From Oscillospiraceae bacterium (lineage in GTDB: Bacteria > Bacillota > Clostridia > UBA1212 > UBA1255): a stretch of 61,719 nt of DNA. Shown here piece after piece: positions 18,034 to 29,160 of the stretch; the first letter of the stretch is position 1, and each line of letters starts with the position of its first letter. Location of the stretch: contig SVJD01000007.1 of the NCBI GenBank assembly GCA_015069165.1, forward strand, positions 2,844 through 64,562, given 5' to 3'. The position numbers and the translations under genes are program-made. The notes beneath the pieces are model-generated. The model did no database searches and was not told the origin of the DNA. It saw only the letters and a list, made by a program, of their open reading frames with translations.

Positions 18034-18861
18034 TTATCTTCTCGGCGAAATCATTGCTGCCATAATTCCAGTATCGCCTTTATCACGCCTGTGAGAAAAA
18101 AACAAATCTTCGTTTTCAAAAGTACATCTGTTATCATAATATATATTTTCGGGTTTCAAACCGGCTTCTAAAAGAGTTTCATATACAAAACCGCTGACAG
18201 ATATATAATACTTTAACTTGCCTTCTTCATTATTTTTTTGATAAATATATTTTGTCGAATATTCATCAAATTTCTCTGTAAACGCATTTTTCAACGCCTC
18301 AAAAACGTCACTGTCTGTTTCAAAACGGTCAATTCCAATTGACGGCCCTATAACTGCTTTTAAAAACTCCGGATCAGTTGAGTATTCCGAAGACATAAGA
18401 GCCACTGTTTCTGCAGATATTTTCTGCACAGTACCCCTCCAGCCGGAATGAATGGCCGCAACCGCATTATTTTCGCTGTCGTATAACATAACAGGAACGC
18501 AATCTGCGTGTGAAGTACACAAAACAGCTTCCGGCACATCTGTTATCATAGCATCAAAACCTGTATTTTTTACATAATCAGGAAGTTCTTTTGATATTCC
18601 TATGCCAACTAAATCCTTTGTTATCTTTAAAACATTTTTCGTGTGTTTTTGGGAAACTCTTGTTAAATTTTGAAATTCTGTGCCAAGTGTTTTTGCAACA
18701 CGCCTATAATTTTCCCTGACATTTTCTTCTGACTTTTCTCTCGAAAAACTTAAATTCAAAGATTTTTGACCGCCGGAAGATACACCGCCTGTTCTGGCGG
18801 TAAAGCAGTGTGTTACATCATTTAAAATTTCATATTTAAACAAAACAATCTCGTCAGCCAT
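18034..18861 (-). CDS. pgeF: PgeF/YfiH-family protein (peptidoglycan editing factor, laccase-domain)
   Basis: At 275 residues it has the family length, and it contains the metal-site motifs [13 protein letters not shown] and [14 protein letters not shown] with a final [18 protein letters not shown]. Family members have been described as purine nucleoside phosphorylase/adenosine deaminase-type enzymes and as an editing factor that prevents misincorporation of serine into peptidoglycan precursors. The older laccase label is not supported by biochemistry in most cases. The start overlaps the end of nfo by 8 bp, indicating coupled translation. In many Firmicutes this gene lies near cell division or lspA genes, which agrees with the order here. 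Confidence 0.88.
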   Translation of the reverse strand: MADEIVLFKYEILNDVTHCFTARTGGVSSGGQKSLNLSFSREKSEENVRENYRRVAKTLGTEFQNLTRVSQKHTKNVLKITKDLVGIGISKELPDYVKNTGFDAMITDVPEAVLCTSHADCVPVMLYDSENNAVAAIHSGWRGTVQKISAETVALMSSEYSTDPEFLKAVIGPSIGIDRFETDSDVFEALKNAFTEKFDEYSTKYIYQKNNEEGKLKYYISVSGFVYETLLEAGLKPENIYYDNRCTFENEDLFFSHRRDKGDTGIMAAMISPRR

Positions 18862-19687
18862 TATAAAGTCCTTTTAAATAAGTAATTTCATTTTTATAAC
18901 CGTCAATTTCATTGGGAGTTTCAAGCAAAAACGGCAAATTTTTCAATCTTTCGTGATTTACTATCCTACGGAATGTTTCTTCTTGTAAAAATCCTTCACC
19001 TATTTTTTCGTGTCTGTCTTTATGGCTTTCAAAGGGATTCTTGCTGTCATTTAAGTGAATTGCCTTAAGTCTTTCCAAACCTATCACTCTGTCAAATTCT
19101 TCCAAAACTCCGTCCAAATCATTTATAATATCATATCCCGCATCGTGAACATGACAAGTATCTAAACAAACTCCTAATTTATCTGAAAGAGTTACTCTAT
19201 CTATAATAGCTCTTATTTCTTCAAATTTTGAGCCTACTTCGCTTCCTTTTCCTGCCATTGTTTCCAAAAGTACAATTGTATGCATATCAGGTTTTAAAAT
19301 AGCATTTAACATCTCTGCTATTTTTTCTATTCCTACTTCAATCCCCTGTCCTACGTGACTTCCCGGATGAAAGTTATACAAATTACCGGGAGTAAGCTCT
19401 AAACGTTCCAAATCATCCGCCATAGTCATTTTTGTAAATTCGCGTACATTTTCCTTCTCTGCACAAGGATTAAGCGTATACGGAGCATGGGCAAGTATTT
19501 GCGCAAAGCCTTTCTCTTTTGATTTTTCACAAAACATTTGAACATCTTTTAAATCAATGGCTTTCGCCTGACCGCCTCGCGGATTTCTCGTAAAAAACTG
19601 AAATGTATTACCTCCAACATATTCAGTTTCCTTCAGCATATTCATATAGCCTTTTGAGCTTGATAAATGGCAACCTATATTAAGCAT
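18854..19687 (-). CDS. nfo: endonuclease IV (AP endonuclease)
   Basis: The 277-residue protein matches Nfo, a trinuclear-zinc TIM-barrel enzyme that cuts DNA 5' to abasic sites in base excision repair. Zinc ligands are visible in [57 protein letters not shown] and FLLETP. GGAGA lies 7 nt before the ATG. It is placed 18 bp after the GH99-like gene and overlaps pgeF, inside the chaperone-headed gene string, so expression may rise with stress; that is inference. Confidence 0.95.
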   Translation of the reverse strand: MLNIGCHLSSSKGYMNMLKETEYVGGNTFQFFTRNPRGGQAKAIDLKDVQMFCEKSKEKGFAQILAHAPYTLNPCAEKENVREFTKMTMADDLERLELTPGNLYNFHPGSHVGQGIEVGIEKIAEMLNAILKPDMHTIVLLETMAGKGSEVGSKFEEIRAIIDRVTLSDKLGVCLDTCHVHDAGYDIINDLDGVLEEFDRVIGLERLKAIHLNDSKNPFESHKDRHEKIGEGFLQEETFRRIVNHERLKNLPFLLETPNEIDGYKNEITYLKGLYNG

Positions 19688-19705
19688 TTTTTTATCTCCA
19701 TTCTT

Positions 19706-21772
19706 TTACATTACATAATTAAATCTGCCAAACGGAGCACAATCACCATCACGGTAAAACTCCATAACATCTTTTGTTTCAACATTATCTATCCATTTAA
19801 ATTCAAAATCAGGTTTATCTTTTTCACCTAATGCAAAAATACTTTTAGGCAGAGAAATTGCAATCTTATTATCGCAAATATTTGTTTGCACTTCACCTAA
19901 ATATTTTAAACTTCCGTCGGAATATTTAAAACACTTTCCTGCTGTAATCTTATAGTCATAACCTTCCCAACCTGTAGTTTTATCCCTATCAGCATCAAGC
20001 AACAATGTAACTGCATTTTTATGGCCTGTAACGATGTTTTCAGCGCATTTGGCATAAAAGTAGATATTTTTATCATCGTAAGCGTATTTCGCGCAAACAA
20101 AGTCATTTATGCCGCTATTGTTCACATACTGAATCTTTGTGCCGAGTCCCGGGTAATTACGTTTTGCTGCAGTACCTTTATGCGCGGGATATTCCGGCGA
20201 AACATCATTCCAAGAATTGAAATCTGCAATATCAATTTTTTTATTGACATTTGTTCTTTCTATATGTTCCAATCCTTTAAATTTTCGAATATTTGCAACC
20301 ATTTGCAAATAATAAGAATCCTTGTATCCGTCAATGTCCGGTTCAATATCTCTGCTGTGTTCAAGGTCATATTGGTCTACAAAAGCAAGTTGTGTACTGT
20401 CTTCATCCCAAACCCAAGGTTTGCCGGGAAACTTTCCCATAATCCATTCATTCCAACCTGTGACAAAAACCATATCCGGATCAATTTCCATCGCATTATC
20501 CCATTGTTCCTGCACATTATAACCGTATTTATAGGAATTTTTTGTCAATTTACCATGTTTATCTTTAAAAGTATAGCTTCTGCCAAAAGTGTCTTTATCA
20601 TTAAAATGCGTGCAAATTCTTCCATCTCTGGCATTTTGTGCAACGCCTACGGTACACATTTCAAATCTGCCGTCGTCTTTTTTAACATAACCGTTTTGAG
20701 GTGCAATTTCAAGCCATCCCCAATGGTCAGGTCTTTGAGGGCCGCCGCTATACAGAGGTTGCGGAGGTCTGAATGTAAAAAATTCCCGCATTTCATTTAA
20801 AAGTGCAGTATCAAACTCAGAATTACCTGCTTCGGGAATTGATTCAGGATATGCAAGTACAAGAGGTTTGCCGTTTAACATATACCATAAATCTTTGTAG
20901 AGTCCCGGTTTATATAAATCTTGATAAACACTTCTCAGCATTTCCAATGTACTTTTCATCGGACCGAAATTCATTATAAAAGAAATTTGCGGAGTTTTAA
21001 TGCCATCTTGTCTTGCTTTACTAAATTCTTCCAAAAGTGCCATATATGCATCTTTCCACATTAAACTGCCGTTCGTATTGTCGAAAAACAACACGTCTAC
21101 TCCGGCGTATGCAAAATATTGCGCATGTTTTCTCAGCACATAAGGATCATCGTTTCTGTAAAATCCGTAATAAGGCTCTGTCCAATGAAATCTTGTAATT
21201 GACTTTACGGCAGGATGCTCTGCATCATATTCGGCCTCAGGAAATTCTCTTAAAATTTTTGAAAGACTTGCCGTTTCCCAATCAATGTTTTGATTGCGCC
21301 AAGTCCAATAAAACAGTCCGACTTGCCGCGGTTTAGGAGTATCGCACTCATCACAACCGGGCAATTTTCTGCCAAGTTCATCAGTCGCCGCAATCAAGTC
21401 GTTATCAATCAATTTGTAATTATAATCAGGAACTTCATAAGTGCCTGAATTTTCGTAATATGTGGTTTGTGTGAATATAAACTTTTCAACTTTTGGTTTC
21501 CCATAAGTTTTAAAGGATATATCGTACATTCCCGGTTTAATCTCCGGAATGTACACATGAACTGTTTCACGATCTCTGTAACCTGCAGTACCTGTAAGAG
21601 CAGCAACAGCTAAAGATTTGCCGTTCAGACAAATCTCAACTTCATAGGCGCAGCCATTACTTGAGTAAACAATATCAAGACCGCGGATTGTGTTTTCGAA
21701 AATCACATTTCGAAATACTATTTCACTGTTTGGACTGCAAGGTTGCCAATCAACCGCCAAAACCACATTCAT
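19706..21772 (-). CDS. GH99/GH71-like TIM-barrel protein with flanking carbohydrate-binding-like domains
   Basis: A 688-residue protein without a signal peptide or lipobox. Residues about 1-115 form a beta-sandwich like family 6 carbohydrate-binding modules (RGLDIVYSSNGCAYEVEICLNG, MYDISFKTYG). Residues about 140-500 resemble the glycosyltransferase-WbsX/GH99-type barrel: VGLFYWTWRN, HWTEPYYGFY, YAGVDVLFFDNTNG and VTGWNEWIMGKFPG. The last 170 residues resemble a family 9 carbohydrate-binding domain (AKYAYDDKNIYFYAKC, TLLLDADRDKTTGWEGYDY). The likely role is glycan processing, possibly of mannose-type linkages, but substrate and catalytic residues cannot be assigned. It follows dnaJ by 29 bp with GGAGG before its ATG. 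A cytosolic location next to chaperones is unexpected. Confidence 0.6.
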   Translation of the reverse strand: MNVVLAVDWQPCSPNSEIVFRNVIFENTIRGLDIVYSSNGCAYEVEICLNGKSLAVAALTGTAGYRDRETVHVYIPEIKPGMYDISFKTYGKPKVEKFIFTQTTYYENSGTYEVPDYNYKLIDNDLIAATDELGRKLPGCDECDTPKPRQVGLFYWTWRNQNIDWETASLSKILREFPEAEYDAEHPAVKSITRFHWTEPYYGFYRNDDPYVLRKHAQYFAYAGVDVLFFDNTNGSLMWKDAYMALLEEFSKARQDGIKTPQISFIMNFGPMKSTLEMLRSVYQDLYKPGLYKDLWYMLNGKPLVLAYPESIPEAGNSEFDTALLNEMREFFTFRPPQPLYSGGPQRPDHWGWLEIAPQNGYVKKDDGRFEMCTVGVAQNARDGRICTHFNDKDTFGRSYTFKDKHGKLTKNSYKYGYNVQEQWDNAMEIDPDMVFVTGWNEWIMGKFPGKPWVWDEDSTQLAFVDQYDLEHSRDIEPDIDGYKDSYYLQMVANIRKFKGLEHIERTNVNKKIDIADFNSWNDVSPEYPAHKGTAAKRNYPGLGTKIQYVNNSGINDFVCAKYAYDDKNIYFYAKCAENIVTGHKNAVTLLLDADRDKTTGWEGYDYKITAGKCFKYSDGSLKYLGEVQTNICDNKIAISLPKSIFALGEKDKPDFEFKWIDNVETKDVMEFYRDGDCAPFGRFNYVM

Positions 21773-21801
21773 ATCCTAACCTCCGTATTAAAAAATACGC
21801 A

Positions 21802-22944
21802 TTATTTTTTCTTTCCGAAAAAAGATTTTTTCTCTTGAGGCTCATCGCTTTTTGCATTTTCCAACGTTCCGCCCATCGCCTCATCAAATTGTTTAAGCAA
21901 TTCTTTTTGCTTATCATTAAGTCGATTCGGTATTTTAACTGTAACATGTACATACTGGTCGCCTCTGCTTGAAGATTGTAAACGCTGAACACCTTTACCT
22001 TTCATTCTGAGAGACACACCGCTTTGAGTGCCTTCGGGAATATTGATTTCCACTTGACCGTCAATTGTATCAATTTTTACTGTATCTCCGAGAACTGCCT
22101 GCGCCATTGATATTTCTTTATCTACGTGTATATCATATCCATCACGTTTTAAAATCTTATGCGGACGCACTCTTACTGAAACAAGCAAATTACCTGCAGG
22201 ACCGCCTTTTGAACCGGGCTCACCCATTCCGGCAATGGAAATCGCTTGACCGTTATCTATACCTGCCGGTATCTTAACATTTACTTTGACAGCCTTTTTT
22301 GTTATCCCTTTACCACGGCACACATTACAAGGGTCTTCTATAATCTTGCCCGTACCGCCGCATTTATCACAAGTTTTAACATTCATAAACTGTCCGAATG
22401 GTGTATTTTGCTTTACTTGCACCTGACCGCTGCCGTTACAAGTTGTACAACGCTTTGTTGTTTTTGATTTCGAGCCTGTGCCTTCACATTCATCACATGA
22501 TACGTTCTTTGTGATAGTTATTTCTTTTTGAGTACCAAATGCAGCCTCTTCAAATGTAATATCAACAGAAGTTCTCAAGTCAGCGCCTCTTTGGGGACCT
22601 CTTGAAGCTCTGCCGCCGAAACCGCCGCCAAAGCCGCCGCCGAAAATAGATTCAAATATATCATTAACATCAAAACCAAAGCCGCCGTATCCTCCGCCGT
22701 AACCGCCGCCTGTTCCGTCAAAAGCAGCATGACCGAACTGATCGTACTTTGCACGAGTCTCGGGGTTACTGAGAATTTGATATGCTTCTCCTGCTTCTTT
22801 AAATTTTGCCTCTGCCTCCGGATTATTGGGATTTACATCAGGATGATACTGCTTTGCAAGCTTTCTGTAAGCCTTTTTAAGCTCGTCATCAGTAGCAGTT
22901 TTTGAAACACCTAATATCTCGTAATAATCTCTCTTGTCTGCCAT
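21802..22944 (-). CDS. dnaJ: chaperone protein DnaJ
   Basis: The 380-residue co-chaperone has all four regions of a type I DnaJ. The J domain (1-70) carries HPD at 34-36, which stimulates DnaK ATPase. A Gly/Phe-rich linker (about 75-115, GGGYGGGYGGFGF) follows. The zinc domain has four CxxCxGxG-type motifs (CDECEGTG, CTTCNGSG, CDKCGGTG, CNVCRGKG). A C-terminal substrate-binding domain completes it. The gene is the fourth of the hrcA-grpE-dnaK-dnaJ set, separated from dnaK by a hairpin that may set its level. The C-terminal tail ends in EKKSFFGKKK. Confidence 0.97.
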   Translation of the reverse strand: MADKRDYYEILGVSKTATDDELKKAYRKLAKQYHPDVNPNNPEAEAKFKEAGEAYQILSNPETRAKYDQFGHAAFDGTGGGYGGGYGGFGFDVNDIFESIFGGGFGGGFGGRASRGPQRGADLRTSVDITFEEAAFGTQKEITITKNVSCDECEGTGSKSKTTKRCTTCNGSGQVQVKQNTPFGQFMNVKTCDKCGGTGKIIEDPCNVCRGKGITKKAVKVNVKIPAGIDNGQAISIAGMGEPGSKGGPAGNLLVSVRVRPHKILKRDGYDIHVDKEISMAQAVLGDTVKIDTIDGQVEINIPEGTQSGVSLRMKGKGVQRLQSSSRGDQYVHVTVKIPNRLNDKQKELLKQFDEAMGGTLENAKSDEPQEKKSFFGKKK

Positions 22945-22972
22945 AAAAATCGAATTCCTCTTTTCATTGAAA

Positions 22973-23002
22973 TATGAAGCCTCTTATTTACGAGGCTTCA
23001 TA
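22973..23002 (-). terminator. dnaK-dnaJ intergenic hairpin (attenuator or processing site)
   Basis: An 11-bp perfect stem, TATGAAGCCTC with GAGGCTTCATA, encloses an 8-nt loop. On the transcribed strand it is followed by only a short T-rich run, so partial termination or mRNA processing is more likely than a full stop. Such hairpins are known to adjust dnaK to dnaJ ratio. Confidence 0.6.
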
Positions 23003-23039
23003 CTAACAGATTTAACTTATTTTTACAATAACGAATTGC

Positions 23040-24899
<1,860 letters not shown>

Positions 24900-24929
24900 C
24901 TAAAAATCTTATAAACTATATTTTTATTA

Positions 24930-25544
24930 TCAATTGGCAACTTTTACCATACTGCAACGTATGACTTTGTCACCTAATTTATAACCCTTCATAAATACCT
25001 CAACGACTTCATTTTCTCCTGCTTCTTCGCTGTCAATATGCATTACTGCATTGTGAAGCTCCGGATCAAACTGCTCGTTAAGCGCTTTGATTTCTTCAAT
25101 TCCTGCAGCCGCCATCATTTCAGTAAGTTTTTTGTAAATTAAATTAACACCATCTTTGAAATTATGACATTCTTCCGGAATTTCTGTATTTATAACTCTT
25201 TCAAAATCATCAATAACGCTTATGATACTCTTCCAAACATCAGCCTTTGCATCCGTATATCTCATATCAATCTCTTTCGCAGTACGTTTTCTGTAGTTAT
25301 CGTATTCTGCAGCCAAGCGCGCATATTTGTCTTTATGTTCGTCAATTTCAGATTTTAACTCTGTTATTTCTTTTTGAAGTTTTTCAGCCTCGGCGTTTTT
25401 CTTTTTTTTGCCTAAGAAGCTTTTTTCTGTTTTTTTGTCTTCTTCAACTGCATTTTCACATTCAGCATTCTCTGTTGTATTTTCAGAAATATCTTCGATA
25501 ACTTCTGTTTGATTTTCAACATCTTGCTTAATTTCCTCATCCAT
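24930..25544 (-). CDS. grpE: nucleotide exchange factor GrpE
   Basis: This 204-residue protein releases ADP from DnaK. Residues 1-50 are acidic and disordered. A long coiled coil follows (about 52-95, AEKLQKEITELKSEIDEHKDKY in part) with the AAEYDNYRKRT signature, then the four-helix region, and the C-terminal beta domain with FDPELHNAVMHI and GYKLGDKVIRCSMVKVAN. It lies between hrcA and dnaK with short gaps, the usual clostridial order. Confidence 0.96.
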   Translation of the reverse strand: MDEEIKQDVENQTEVIEDISENTTENAECENAVEEDKKTEKSFLGKKKKNAEAEKLQKEITELKSEIDEHKDKYARLAAEYDNYRKRTAKEIDMRYTDAKADVWKSIISVIDDFERVINTEIPEECHNFKDGVNLIYKKLTEMMAAAGIEEIKALNEQFDPELHNAVMHIDSEEAGENEVVEVFMKGYKLGDKVIRCSMVKVAN

Positions 25545-25586
25545 TTAATTTACCCTCCAACTTTATAAGCAGATTTACAATTTCTA

Positions 25587-26630
25587 TCACTCCGGCAACA
25601 TTCTCTGTCTGATATATTCCAGAGCAGAAATTACCTTATTATAATTCATTCTTGTTGGACCTATAACACCGATAGTTCCTAAATTCACTCCGTTGAAACT
25701 GTATGTCGCCGTTACTACCGAACATTCATTTACACCGGGAAGCTGATTTTCAGTTCCTATTTTAACAACAATACCCTGTGCACCGGCACCTTCGCAATTC
25801 TGCAAAAGCTTCGCCATTTCTTCTTCGTTGTTTAAAAATTCAATAAGCGATTTTGCTTTTGAAATATCGTTAAATTCCGGATGTTCAAGAAGATTTGCCG
25901 CACCTTCAGTATAAATTTCAGCAGAATCGCATTGTTTTATACAATCAAGAACACCATCAACAATAGGTAAAATCTTATATCTTTCGATTCCCGAAATAGC
26001 AACAATCTCATTTATCATTTCCAAAGAAATACTGTCTGCTCTCGTGCCTGTCAATACATTTGAACATATAACAGAAAGCCTTGAAAGCTCTTCAATCGTC
26101 AAAGGCTCATCAATTTTTACCATTTGATTTTTTATGGTATCATTATCTAAAACAACCACAACCAAAACTTTTCTGACATCTACCGATATTATTTGTAAAG
26201 CTTTTACAGTATGTTTTGTTTCTGAACCGGCCATTCCGATTGCAGTATAATGTGTGATTCTCGAAACAATTTCAGAAGCAGCCTTAACCATTTGGTTCAT
26301 TTCGTGGATTTTATTCTCCATGTAATCACAAATTTGTGTAAGGTCTTCCTCCGTAGGCTTTAAATCCGACATTGCAGGATTCATAAGTTTATCAACATAT
26401 AAACGATAACCCTTTTCTGACGGAATCCTTCCCGCTGATGTATGCGGCTGTGACAAATAACCCATTTCCTCAAGATCAGCCATTTCATTGCGTATCGTTG
26501 CAGAGCTGAGTCCCATATCATATTTCTTTGCTATGGTTCGTGAACCTACCGGCTCTTTACTTGAGATGTAGTCATCTATAATAGCTTTTAATATTAACAT
26601 TTTTCTTGAATCAAGTTCATCATAAGCCAC
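25587..26630 (-). CDS. hrcA: heat-inducible transcription repressor HrcA
   Basis: The 347-residue repressor has an N-terminal winged helix (about residues 5-75, SKEPVGSRTIAKKY, GLSSATIRNEMADLEEMGYL, PHTSAGRIPSEKGYRLYVD) and a GAF-like dimerisation domain ending in VIGPTRMNYNKVISALEYI. It represses the operon by binding CIRCE and is kept active by GroEL in known systems. I set the start at the GTG at 26630, which has GAGGTGA 5 nt upstream; an in-frame GTG at 26663 lies inside the CIRCE operator and has no such site. hrcA is the first gene, so it controls itself. Confidence 0.96.
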   Translation of the reverse strand: MAYDELDSRKMLILKAIIDDYISSKEPVGSRTIAKKYDMGLSSATIRNEMADLEEMGYLSQPHTSAGRIPSEKGYRLYVDKLMNPAMSDLKPTEEDLTQICDYMENKIHEMNQMVKAASEIVSRITHYTAIGMAGSETKHTVKALQIISVDVRKVLVVVVLDNDTIKNQMVKIDEPLTIEELSRLSVICSNVLTGTRADSISLEMINEIVAISGIERYKILPIVDGVLDCIKQCDSAEIYTEGAANLLEHPEFNDISKAKSLIEFLNNEEEMAKLLQNCEGAGAQGIVVKIGTENQLPGVNECSVVTATYSFNGVNLGTIGVIGPTRMNYNKVISALEYIRQRMLPE

Positions 26631-26656
26631 ATTACTCACCTCAGCTTTCTTTATTG

Positions 26657-26683
26657 TTAGCACTCAATTATATCGAGTGCTAA
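26657..26683. promoter_or_regulatory. CIRCE operator
   Basis: A perfect TTAGCACTC-N9-GAGTGCTAA inverted repeat, the canonical HrcA binding site. It lies just downstream of the hrcA promoter in the early transcribed region, so HrcA would block initiation or early elongation. It is the only CIRCE I see in the window. Confidence 0.98.
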
Positions 26684-26694
26684 CAACTATTGAT

Positions 26695-26723
26695 AATATA
26701 ATACAGTTTTCCCAATGTGTCAA
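26695..26723 (-). promoter_or_regulatory. sigma-A promoter of the hrcA-grpE-dnaK-dnaJ string
   Basis: On the minus strand a consensus TTGACA (26723-26718), a 17-nt spacer and TATATT (26700-26695), followed by CIRCE 11 bp further on. The near-consensus boxes fit repressor-controlled heat-shock expression. Confidence 0.9.
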
Positions 26724-26891
26724 TATGTATTTATAATTTTTACAAAAATTCTTCGAGTATAAAATATTTTTGCTTTTTTCAATATTTCTTTTTTACTTTT
26801 TTTCACACAAACCATTTCATCTAGCACAAGATCTTTATATTTTTTATCTGTTTCTACCTCTATATCATACAAATATATACAACTATCTTTT

Positions 26892-27105
26892 AGCGGTGCA
26901 GTGCTTTTTGTCTCGTTTTTCTTTTCGGGACAAAACTCCCAATCAGCGGTGCAGTGCTTTTTGTCTCGTTTTTCTTTTCGGGACAAAACTCCCAATCAGC
27001 GGTGCAGTGCTTTTTGTCTCGTTTTTCTTTTCAGGACAAAATACCCTTTCGGCAGCGCGACACTTTTTGTCTCGTTTTCTTTTCGGGACAAAACCCCGCC
27101 AACAA
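26892..27105. repeat. four tandem 53-bp hairpin repeats in a 568-bp intergenic region
   Basis: Units begin at 26892, 26945 and 26998, exactly 53 bp apart and nearly identical, with a diverged fourth from about 27051. Each holds TTTTGTCTCG, about 10 nt and CGGGACAAAA, a 10-bp stem with one G-T pair. Unit starts read AGCGGTGCAGTGC. There are no unique spacers as in CRISPR, and the short open frames across them are repeat-derived. The rest of the gap (26664-26891 and 27106-27231) holds only CIRCE, the hrcA promoter and AT-rich sequence. The array is probably a REP/MITE-like element. Confidence 0.85.
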
Positions 27106-27231
27106 AAGCCCTCTCAAGTTACTACTTTTTCCAATTATTACTTTATCACTTTTAGGAAGATAGTGGGTGAGTTTCAATCTTTATTTTTTAAATTCCAAGA
27201 TTTATTTTACGCTATCGTCAAGTCTACGAAA

Positions 27232-28425
27232 CTACTTGGGAGAAATAAACTCCAACGGATTTTTCGGTGTTCCGTTTACTCTTACCTCATAATGAATATG
27301 CGGACCTGTAGATGCTCCTGTTGTTCCCACAAGTCCTATAACTTGACCTTGTTTAACCGTTTGACCTTCTTTTACAATAACCTTACTGCAATGCGCATAC
27401 AGTGTTGATATTCCATCTCCATGATACAAAACTATATACCAACCATAACCATCCTCATCGTGCAAAACAAGCGATACTGCTCCATCAGCCGATGCAATTA
27501 TGTCGGTTCCATGCGCCGCAGAAATATCTATTCCGTTGTGCATACGTCCATTACCGTAAATCGGATGTACATCTCTCCAACCATAATAAGAAGATATGTA
27601 AGTAGAGCTCCTTGACGGCCAAATAAGGCCTGAATCAGAATATGAGTTGTCAGAATACTGCTTTTCTAACTCCTGAATCTTATTTTTAATGTTTTCGGAT
27701 TCTTTTATCATCGCCTGTTCTTGAGCTTCCAATATATCTATAGCTTCTCGAGAAGCTTCAAGTTTTGCATAAATATCTTTTTCGTTATTTTCAATTGCTT
27801 CTATTACGGCATTTTTTTCGGCAATTAAAAGTTCTGTATCTAACATAAACTGCTCTTGTATTTTCTTTTTATTTTCAAGGTCTGATTTCATTATCAAAAG
27901 CTCTTCCAGATCCTTTTTATCATTTTCCATCATTTTCAAAAAGAGCTTTTCTCTATTTACAAAATCAAAATAGTCCTTTGACTCAACAAATAATTTCAAC
28001 AAATTATAGTCTGAATATTGATACATAATTTTAGTTCTTGTAAAAAATTTACTAAGTGCCTCATTATACGAAATTTCGGCTTGCTGTATTGTCTCATAAT
28101 ATTCATCAATCTGCTTATATATATAATCTAAATCTTCAAGCATTTGATTAAGCTTGTCTTTTTCCTGTTGTTTTTGTTTTAAAACAGCTGCCATTTCCGA
28201 AGTAATTGCGGAATCTAATTTTTTCTGTTCTTCAATTTGATTTTTTAAAGAAGCCAATTGTTTGTCAATCTCTGTCTTTTGGTACTCTTGATTGCTGATT
28301 TGACTTTCAATTTCTTCCAATCCCACTGCGAGAGAAGAACAAATTGATGTAATAAAAACAGTAACTGTAATTATCATTAATAATAATAGACGCAAAAAAT
28401 TTAAATTAAACTTACCTTTTATCAT
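27232..28425 (-). CDS. coiled-coil M23 peptidase (EnvC/NlpD-like murein hydrolase)
   Basis: This roughly 397-residue exported protein has an N-terminal signal/anchor (about 10-35). Two long coiled-coil stretches follow (about 36-120 and 150-250, rich in E, K, Q and L). The C-terminal LytM/M23 domain (about 285-395) has the zinc ligands of HNGIDISAAHGTD and YAHCSKV plus GPHIHYEV, so it looks catalytically complete. It probably cuts peptidoglycan cross-links during division or growth. The ATG at 28425 follows GGGTGA; an in-frame GTG at 28434 lies within that site. It starts downstream of the ilvN terminator, so it is probably a separate unit. Confidence 0.9.
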   Translation of the reverse strand: MIKGKFNLNFLRLLLLMIITVTVFITSICSSLAVGLEEIESQISNQEYQKTEIDKQLASLKNQIEEQKKLDSAITSEMAAVLKQKQQEKDKLNQMLEDLDYIYKQIDEYYETIQQAEISYNEALSKFFTRTKIMYQYSDYNLLKLFVESKDYFDFVNREKLFLKMMENDKKDLEELLIMKSDLENKKKIQEQFMLDTELLIAEKNAVIEAIENNEKDIYAKLEASREAIDILEAQEQAMIKESENIKNKIQELEKQYSDNSYSDSGLIWPSRSSTYISSYYGWRDVHPIYGNGRMHNGIDISAAHGTDIIASADGAVSLVLHDEDGYGWYIVLYHGDGISTLYAHCSKVIVKEGQTVKQGQVIGLVGTTGASTGPHIHYEVRVNGTPKNPLEFISPK

Positions 28426-28489
28426 TTGTATCACCCATATTAATCAAAAAAATACATTGGAATATTAGCACACAGACAAAAATATATCA

Positions 28490-28527
28490 ACAGAAAAATG
28501 ACCGCAAGAGAAACTCCTGCGGTCATT
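28490..28527 (-). terminator. terminator after ilvN
   Basis: AATGACCGCA (28497-28506) pairs with TGCGGTCATT (28518-28527), a perfect 10-bp stem. On the minus strand it is followed by TTTTCTG. It closes the long string that ends with ilvN at 28659. Between them are three direct copies of GTGTC in a T-rich stretch near 28590-28620. Confidence 0.8.
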
Positions 28528-28658
28528 ACATTGAGGGAGAGAGCAATCAGCATCATTGCGATGCTCTACCATAATTTTATAAGTCATTTGTGTCTTTTTT
28601 GTGTCTTTTTGTGTCGACTTTTTTAAAAAATATTAACAAATCGTTAACTTTGTGTATT

Positions 28659-29156
28659 TTACTCTGCGTAATTTATGAAATCAGCACCGCGATCAAGAGC
28701 AACCTTACCTGTTCTGGCAACCTCTAAAATTCCGTATTCTTTAATCATTTCCATCAATGCGTCTGTTTTATGCTCTTCCCCTGTCATTTCAATAGTTAAT
28801 GTTTCAGGCGAAATATCAATTATACGGCTCCTGAAAACTTCTGCAATCTGAATAATATCATTTCTAACTGCCGCAGGTGCCTTAACCTTAATAAGTACAA
28901 GTTCTCTTGTCACATTGCTGTTATCATTAAGAACTTTTACAGTTCTGACATATACAAGCTTTTCAAGCTGACTTACAATCTGATCCAATATTCTGTCATC
29001 ACAATCAACGATAACGGTAATTCTCGATATATCTTTTGTGTTAGCCGTTCCCACAGCCAAACTGTCGATGTTATAACCGCGTCTACTGAAAAGATTTGTT
29101 ACTCTCGCCAAAACGCCGGCCTTATTATCTACCAATACGGAAATAGTTTTAAGCAT
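28659..29156 (-). CDS. ilvN: acetolactate synthase small (regulatory) subunit
   Basis: A 165-residue ACT-domain protein that binds valine-type effectors and activates the catalytic subunit. The ACT signature is at the start (ISVLVDNKAGVLARVTNLFSRRGYNIDSLAVG), followed by a second ferredoxin-like domain with TGEEHKTDALMEMIKEYGILEVARTGKVAL. AAGGAGG precedes the ATG, 4 bp after the ilvB stop. Valine, leucine and isoleucine synthesis starts with this enzyme. No other ilv or leu genes are present, so the rest of the pathway lies elsewhere. Confidence 0.95.
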   Translation of the reverse strand: MLKTISVLVDNKAGVLARVTNLFSRRGYNIDSLAVGTANTKDISRITVIVDCDDRILDQIVSQLEKLVYVRTVKVLNDNSNVTRELVLIKVKAPAAVRNDIIQIAEVFRSRIIDISPETLTIEMTGEEHKTDALMEMIKEYGILEVARTGKVALDRGADFINYAE

Positions 29157-29160
29157 AAAT

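Noticed and set aside
26720-26995. A 91-codon minus-strand reading frame and several plus-strand frames across the hairpin array
   Set aside because: Their sequences are translations of the tandem repeat and of AT-rich DNA. They lack ribosome binding sites and overlap the hrcA promoter.
26892-27105. CRISPR array
   Set aside because: The whole 53-bp unit repeats without unique spacers, and no cas genes are near.
28590-28625. Three GTGTC repeats after ilvN as an operator
   Set aside because: They lie downstream of ilvN in a T-rich stretch and before the terminator; they look like simple low-complexity repetition.
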